From Sphingomonas sp. CCH9-E2 (GTDB lineage: Bacteria > Pseudomonadota > Alphaproteobacteria > Sphingomonadales > Sphingomonadaceae), in assembly GCF_001557215.1 (NCBI RefSeq), contig NZ_LSJM01000152.1:1-15383 (forward strand): DNA of 15,383 bases. The letters are read 5' to 3'. Every line of letters begins with the position of its first letter. The first letter of the stretch is position 1. Below, piece by piece: positions 13,385 through 15,383 of this stretch. The notes under the pieces are model-generated. The model was given only the letters and a program-made list of their open reading frames with translations, searched no databases and was not told the origin of the DNA. The position numbers and the translations under genes are program-made.

Positions 13385-13648
13385 TTAGTCCTGCGTGGCG
13401 ATAGGCGGAGGCGGCGCGGGCGCCTGATGCCGGGCGGGAAACAACGGCACGCCACCCCTATGATGGCCGTAGCCGTAATCACCTACGTCGAGCTGGAGAA
13501 GGCAATTCGCATAGCTCTCCGTTCCAGGCTGGAAGCCGTAGCTCGCACACGCCGCCCGATGGCGAGCGGCCATTTCTCGCGGACTGACGCAGCCAGAAAG
13601 CACGAGCGACGTCGAGATGGCGAGAAGCTTGAACGCGTCACGCACCAT
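13385..13648 (-). CDS. Small lipoprotein with Cys-pair YGF motif
   Basis: The 87-residue product starts MVRDAFKLLAISTSLVLSGC, a lipoprotein signal with lipobox LSGC (Cys20 lipidated). The mature part has RAACASYGFQPGTESYANCL, a C-x2-YGF-x-PGT-x3-A-C pattern found in small alphaproteobacterial lipoproteins. A Gly/Tyr/His stretch (DYGYGHHRGG) and a Pro-rich tail (APAPPPPIATQD) follow. The function is unknown; the tail may reach peptidoglycan or other envelope partners. The ATG at 13648 was chosen for the lipoprotein signal; an upstream in-frame start would add a non-signal stretch. AGGA is immediately upstream. The next gene (secreted protein) follows at 19 bp. Confidence 0.72.
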   Translation of the reverse strand: MVRDAFKLLAISTSLVLSGCVSPREMAARHRAACASYGFQPGTESYANCLLQLDVGDYGYGHHRGGVPLFPARHQAPAPPPPIATQD

Positions 13649-13655
13649 TGTCCTG

Positions 13656-13700
13656 GTCCAAACAAGGGCGGAACCCAAGGGGAAGAGCGCCGCCCTGGAC
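13656..13700. repeat. Inverted repeat AGGGCGG/CCGCCCT in the lipoprotein 5' region
   Basis: A 7-bp GC-rich stem (13665-13671 with 13690-13696, 18-nt loop) is extended by GTCC/GGAC (13656-13659 with 13697-13700) across a small bulge. It lies 8 bp upstream of the lipoprotein start codon, so the mRNA leader could fold there, leaving the Shine-Dalgarno free. Elsewhere in 13649-13836, between the divergent genes, I see no strong promoter. Confidence 0.35.
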
Positions 13701-13836
13701 GCAGAATGAACCAGTCCTCGTCAAAAGCCAAATGCCATTGTGGCCGGGACTCGCGATGGGAAAGCGGTCGACGACAACGCCACATTAACCTTCTTCCTTC
13801 ACGGTGGAAGCCGGATCAACCCCGACGCGAGCGTGC

Positions 13837-14511
13837 ATGTCGCTTTTCCTCGATCAAACGTTTGCGAGCACCGGGTTAGCTGCGATCCTATTCGGGGTTG
13901 TTGGTCTCGGCTGCGTGGTGAGCTGGCCGCTCCTACCCTCGCGCCGGGGAGCGCTCATGGTGCAGGGCGCGGGCGCGGGCGCATTCGCGCTTCACTTCGC
14001 GCTGATCGGCGCGCCTACCGCTTCGGCCGCATGCGTTCTTTCCCTGATGCAGCTCACCGTCGCGCTGGTGGTTCGTGACCGGGTTGCCAAGCTCGCGCTC
14101 GACGGCGCGACGTTGCTCGCGCTGCTGTTGCTCACCGTGGCGACCTGGCATGGAATCCTGTCCGGCCTTGCCGCTTGCGGCGGTGCATCTTCTTTCATTG
14201 CGCGGACCCAGCGATCAACGACGCGGATGAAGATCGTCTTTCTCGTGGCCGCGCCCTTCTGGCTGGCCCACAATCTTCTCATTGGCGCACCGTTCGCCTT
14301 GGCCGTTGATCTTGTATCTGTCGCGGGGAATCTGCTCGGGCTTTTTGCCTTTTGGAAGCGGGAACAGCGTCAAGCGGACGGGCCGCGCAGCCTCAGCTAT
14401 CCGGCGCGGCTTTCCCCACGTCACGCTTTCCGCTCTGGTCACCTTTCCCTCGGCAAACTCGCGATCCCAAAGAGCGCGCGCGCGTTACAGGGAGCCCAGA
14501 TCCTCACATGA
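13837..14511 (+). CDS. YgjV-family inner-membrane protein
   Basis: The 224-residue product starts MSLFLDQTFASTGLAAILFG and has about seven short hydrophobic segments up to residue 173. YgjV-type landmarks are GAGAFALHFALIGAPTASA, TWHGILSGLAACGGASSF (tryptophan-glycine loop) and APFWLAHNLLIGAPFALAVD, ending FAFWKREQ. YgjV proteins are small membrane proteins of unknown biochemical role. Residues after about 178 form a basic, Ser/Arg-rich tail (DGPRSLSYPARLSPRHAFRS onward) not expected for the family. It may be an extension that merely reaches the next gene or the trace of an old frameshift. The ATG at 13837 was chosen because the first helix begins there. Its stop overlaps the acetyltransferase ATG (ATGA). 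Confidence 0.75.
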   Translation: MSLFLDQTFASTGLAAILFGVVGLGCVVSWPLLPSRRGALMVQGAGAGAFALHFALIGAPTASAACVLSLMQLTVALVVRDRVAKLALDGATLLALLLLTVATWHGILSGLAACGGASSFIARTQRSTTRMKIVFLVAAPFWLAHNLLIGAPFALAVDLVSVAGNLLGLFAFWKREQRQADGPRSLSYPARLSPRHAFRSGHLSLGKLAIPKSARALQGAQILT

Positions 14512-15101
14512 CACAGGCGATATACGCGCCCCCACTCCTGACGGCGCGTTCGATAGCTCAAATAGGCGGAAAGCGGAGTTGGAGCGAGCCACGCCCGGCG
14601 AACCTTGCCGACGCTAAAGCTTTGGTACGCTTGAAGATCGCCCTCGCTCGCGAAGCGGAACATATGATCTTCGATGTCCGGGATCGAGGGGAGCTGCTGC
14701 GCCGCACAGCTGCGGAGCTGAACGCCGCCGTAGCCGGCGAGCGAGGCATCTTCGTCCTGCAACGCATAGGCGACCTTGTCGGCTACATAGATGTACGGAG
14801 CGTGTGCATCGAAGGCGCTGCAGAATTTGCCTCTTTTAATCTCGCTATCCGGACACGGTGGCAGGGACGTGGGCTCGGAACAAGCCTGGTGAAGTCCGCC
14901 GAGGAATGGGTACGTCGCCGTGGCTTGCTCTTCCTGATCTTCCACGTCGCTGTTCGCAATGACCGGGCGTTCGCATTTTATGAACGGCTTGGCTATACCG
15001 TGTGCGGAGATGTTGTGGCAGCCAACAAAGAATCAGGCGTTATTGGCGATTACTACGCGATGGGCCGAATGCTCGATGCTGACGAAGTTGCCCTAGCGTG
15101 A
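14508..15101 (+). CDS. GNAT-family N-acetyltransferase
   Basis: This 197-residue acetyl-CoA-dependent acetyltransferase has an N-terminal lead of about 30 residues, then the GNAT fold. Helix 1 is DAKALVRLKIALAREAEHMI, the central strands are RGIFVLQRIGDLVGYIDVRS and ASFNLAIRTRWQGRGLGTSL, the acetyl-CoA loop is R117-WQGRG-L-G124, and motif B is HVAVRNDRAFAFYERLGYTV. The REAEHMIFD segment and central layout resemble RimI-like or PhnO-like small-molecule acetyltransferases; the substrate is unknown. The ATG at 14508 sits in the ATGA overlap with the YgjV-like gene, so translational coupling is likely although no gene-specific Shine-Dalgarno is close. It converges on the next minus-strand gene with only 4 bp between stop codons. 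Confidence 0.88.
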   Translation: MTQAIYAPPLLTARSIAQIGGKRSWSEPRPANLADAKALVRLKIALAREAEHMIFDVRDRGELLRRTAAELNAAVAGERGIFVLQRIGDLVGYIDVRSVCIEGAAEFASFNLAIRTRWQGRGLGTSLVKSAEEWVRRRGLLFLIFHVAVRNDRAFAFYERLGYTVCGDVVAANKESGVIGDYYAMGRMLDADEVALA

Positions 15102-15105
15102 TGCA

Positions 15106-15383
15106 TTAACGACTATCTTGTCCATACGGCCTGATCCTGATCATGCATCGCACCGTCTCGCGCGCCCGGGCTGCGGCCTTGCTGCACCCCTCCATCGTTT
15201 CGCGATTGGCAGTCATGATCCTGTCGGCCGCGACGATCGTACGGAACGCGGCCGGGTCGGCGCTCTGCATCATCCGCTGACCGGCCTCCCAGCGGGGTAG
15301 GTCCAGCGTTCGCGCCGCCATGCGTTCAGGCCATTGCCAGCTCGCCGGCGCGATCTCGCGCGCGACGAGGCCCGGCACGATCG
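15106..15383 (-). CDS. C-terminal part of a DUF6118-like protein (5' end beyond window)
   Basis: An open frame enters from the window edge and gives 91 residues before TAA at 15106-15108. It includes APASWQWPERMAARTLDLPR, WEAGQRMMQSADPAAF and RIMTANRETMEGCSKAAARA, ending CMIRIRPYGQDSR. This resembles what I recall of the C-terminus of DUF6118 proteins, which are common next to conjugation or mobilisation genes in sphingomonads and rhodobacters. The match is from memory and moderate. The 4-bp convergent gap to the acetyltransferase supports a real gene end. The function is unknown. Confidence 0.5.
   Translation of the reverse strand, partial: IVPGLVAREIAPASWQWPERMAARTLDLPRWEAGQRMMQSADPAAFRTIVAADRIMTANRETMEGCSKAAARARETVRCMIRIRPYGQDSR

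Noticed and set aside
15118..15300. 60-codon plus-strand frame at the right edge
   Set aside because: It is antisense to the better minus-strand frame, which runs off the window and ends 4 bp from the acetyltransferase stop.

Overview
The window looks like chromosomal or element-borne accessory DNA from a sphingomonad (Sphingomonas/Sphingobium-type alphaproteobacterium). The evidence is high-GC coding, three TonB-dependent receptors (TBDRs) in 13 kb, the (I/V)IVT(A/G) style of TonB box typical of that group, an ECF sigma/FecR/TBDR cassette, and an MlaA of the sphingomonad type that has no lipobox at its best start. No rRNA, tRNA, CRISPR array, transposase or integrase was seen.

Left part (1-6453), all on the minus strand. 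Position 1 cuts the N-terminal part of a ZnuD-like TBDR, with a Zur-box-like dyad in its promoter region. After a 440-bp stretch with no convincing gene come a two-helix DUF2798-like protein and an unrecognised polytopic membrane protein, closely spaced. Next is a complete cell-surface signalling cassette: FecI-like ECF sigma, FecR-like anti-sigma regulator, and an STN-domain TBDR. The FecR and receptor genes overlap by 53 nt. A 23-codon ORF lies between sigma and fecR and is joined to fecR by an ATGA overlap.

Centre (6580-9882), plus strand: a tightly packed envelope-lipid cluster. It holds mlaA (phospholipid retrieval from the outer membrane), a CDP-alcohol phosphatidyltransferase (ATGA overlap) and a GT4 glycosyltransferase (14-nt overlap). 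An MgtC/SapB membrane protein follows after 39 nt. The arrangement suggests synthesis, glycosylation and trafficking of a phospholipid. The MlaA carries a TonB-box-like heptapeptide, the most unusual single observation here.

Right part: a periplasmic cupredoxin with its own candidate promoter and operator, then a Fiu-like catecholate-siderophore TBDR (plus strand). After these are a secreted hypothetical protein and a small lipoprotein (minus strand, probably one operon), a YgjV-family membrane protein overlapping a GNAT acetyltransferase (plus strand), and the C-terminal end of a DUF6118-like protein (minus strand) that hints at a neighbouring mobile or conjugative element.

Overall the region combines metal uptake and sensing (zinc-type, ECF-regulated and catecholate receptors, a copper protein, MgtC) with an envelope-lipid operon. 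Family calls rest on motifs read by eye; no database search was possible.
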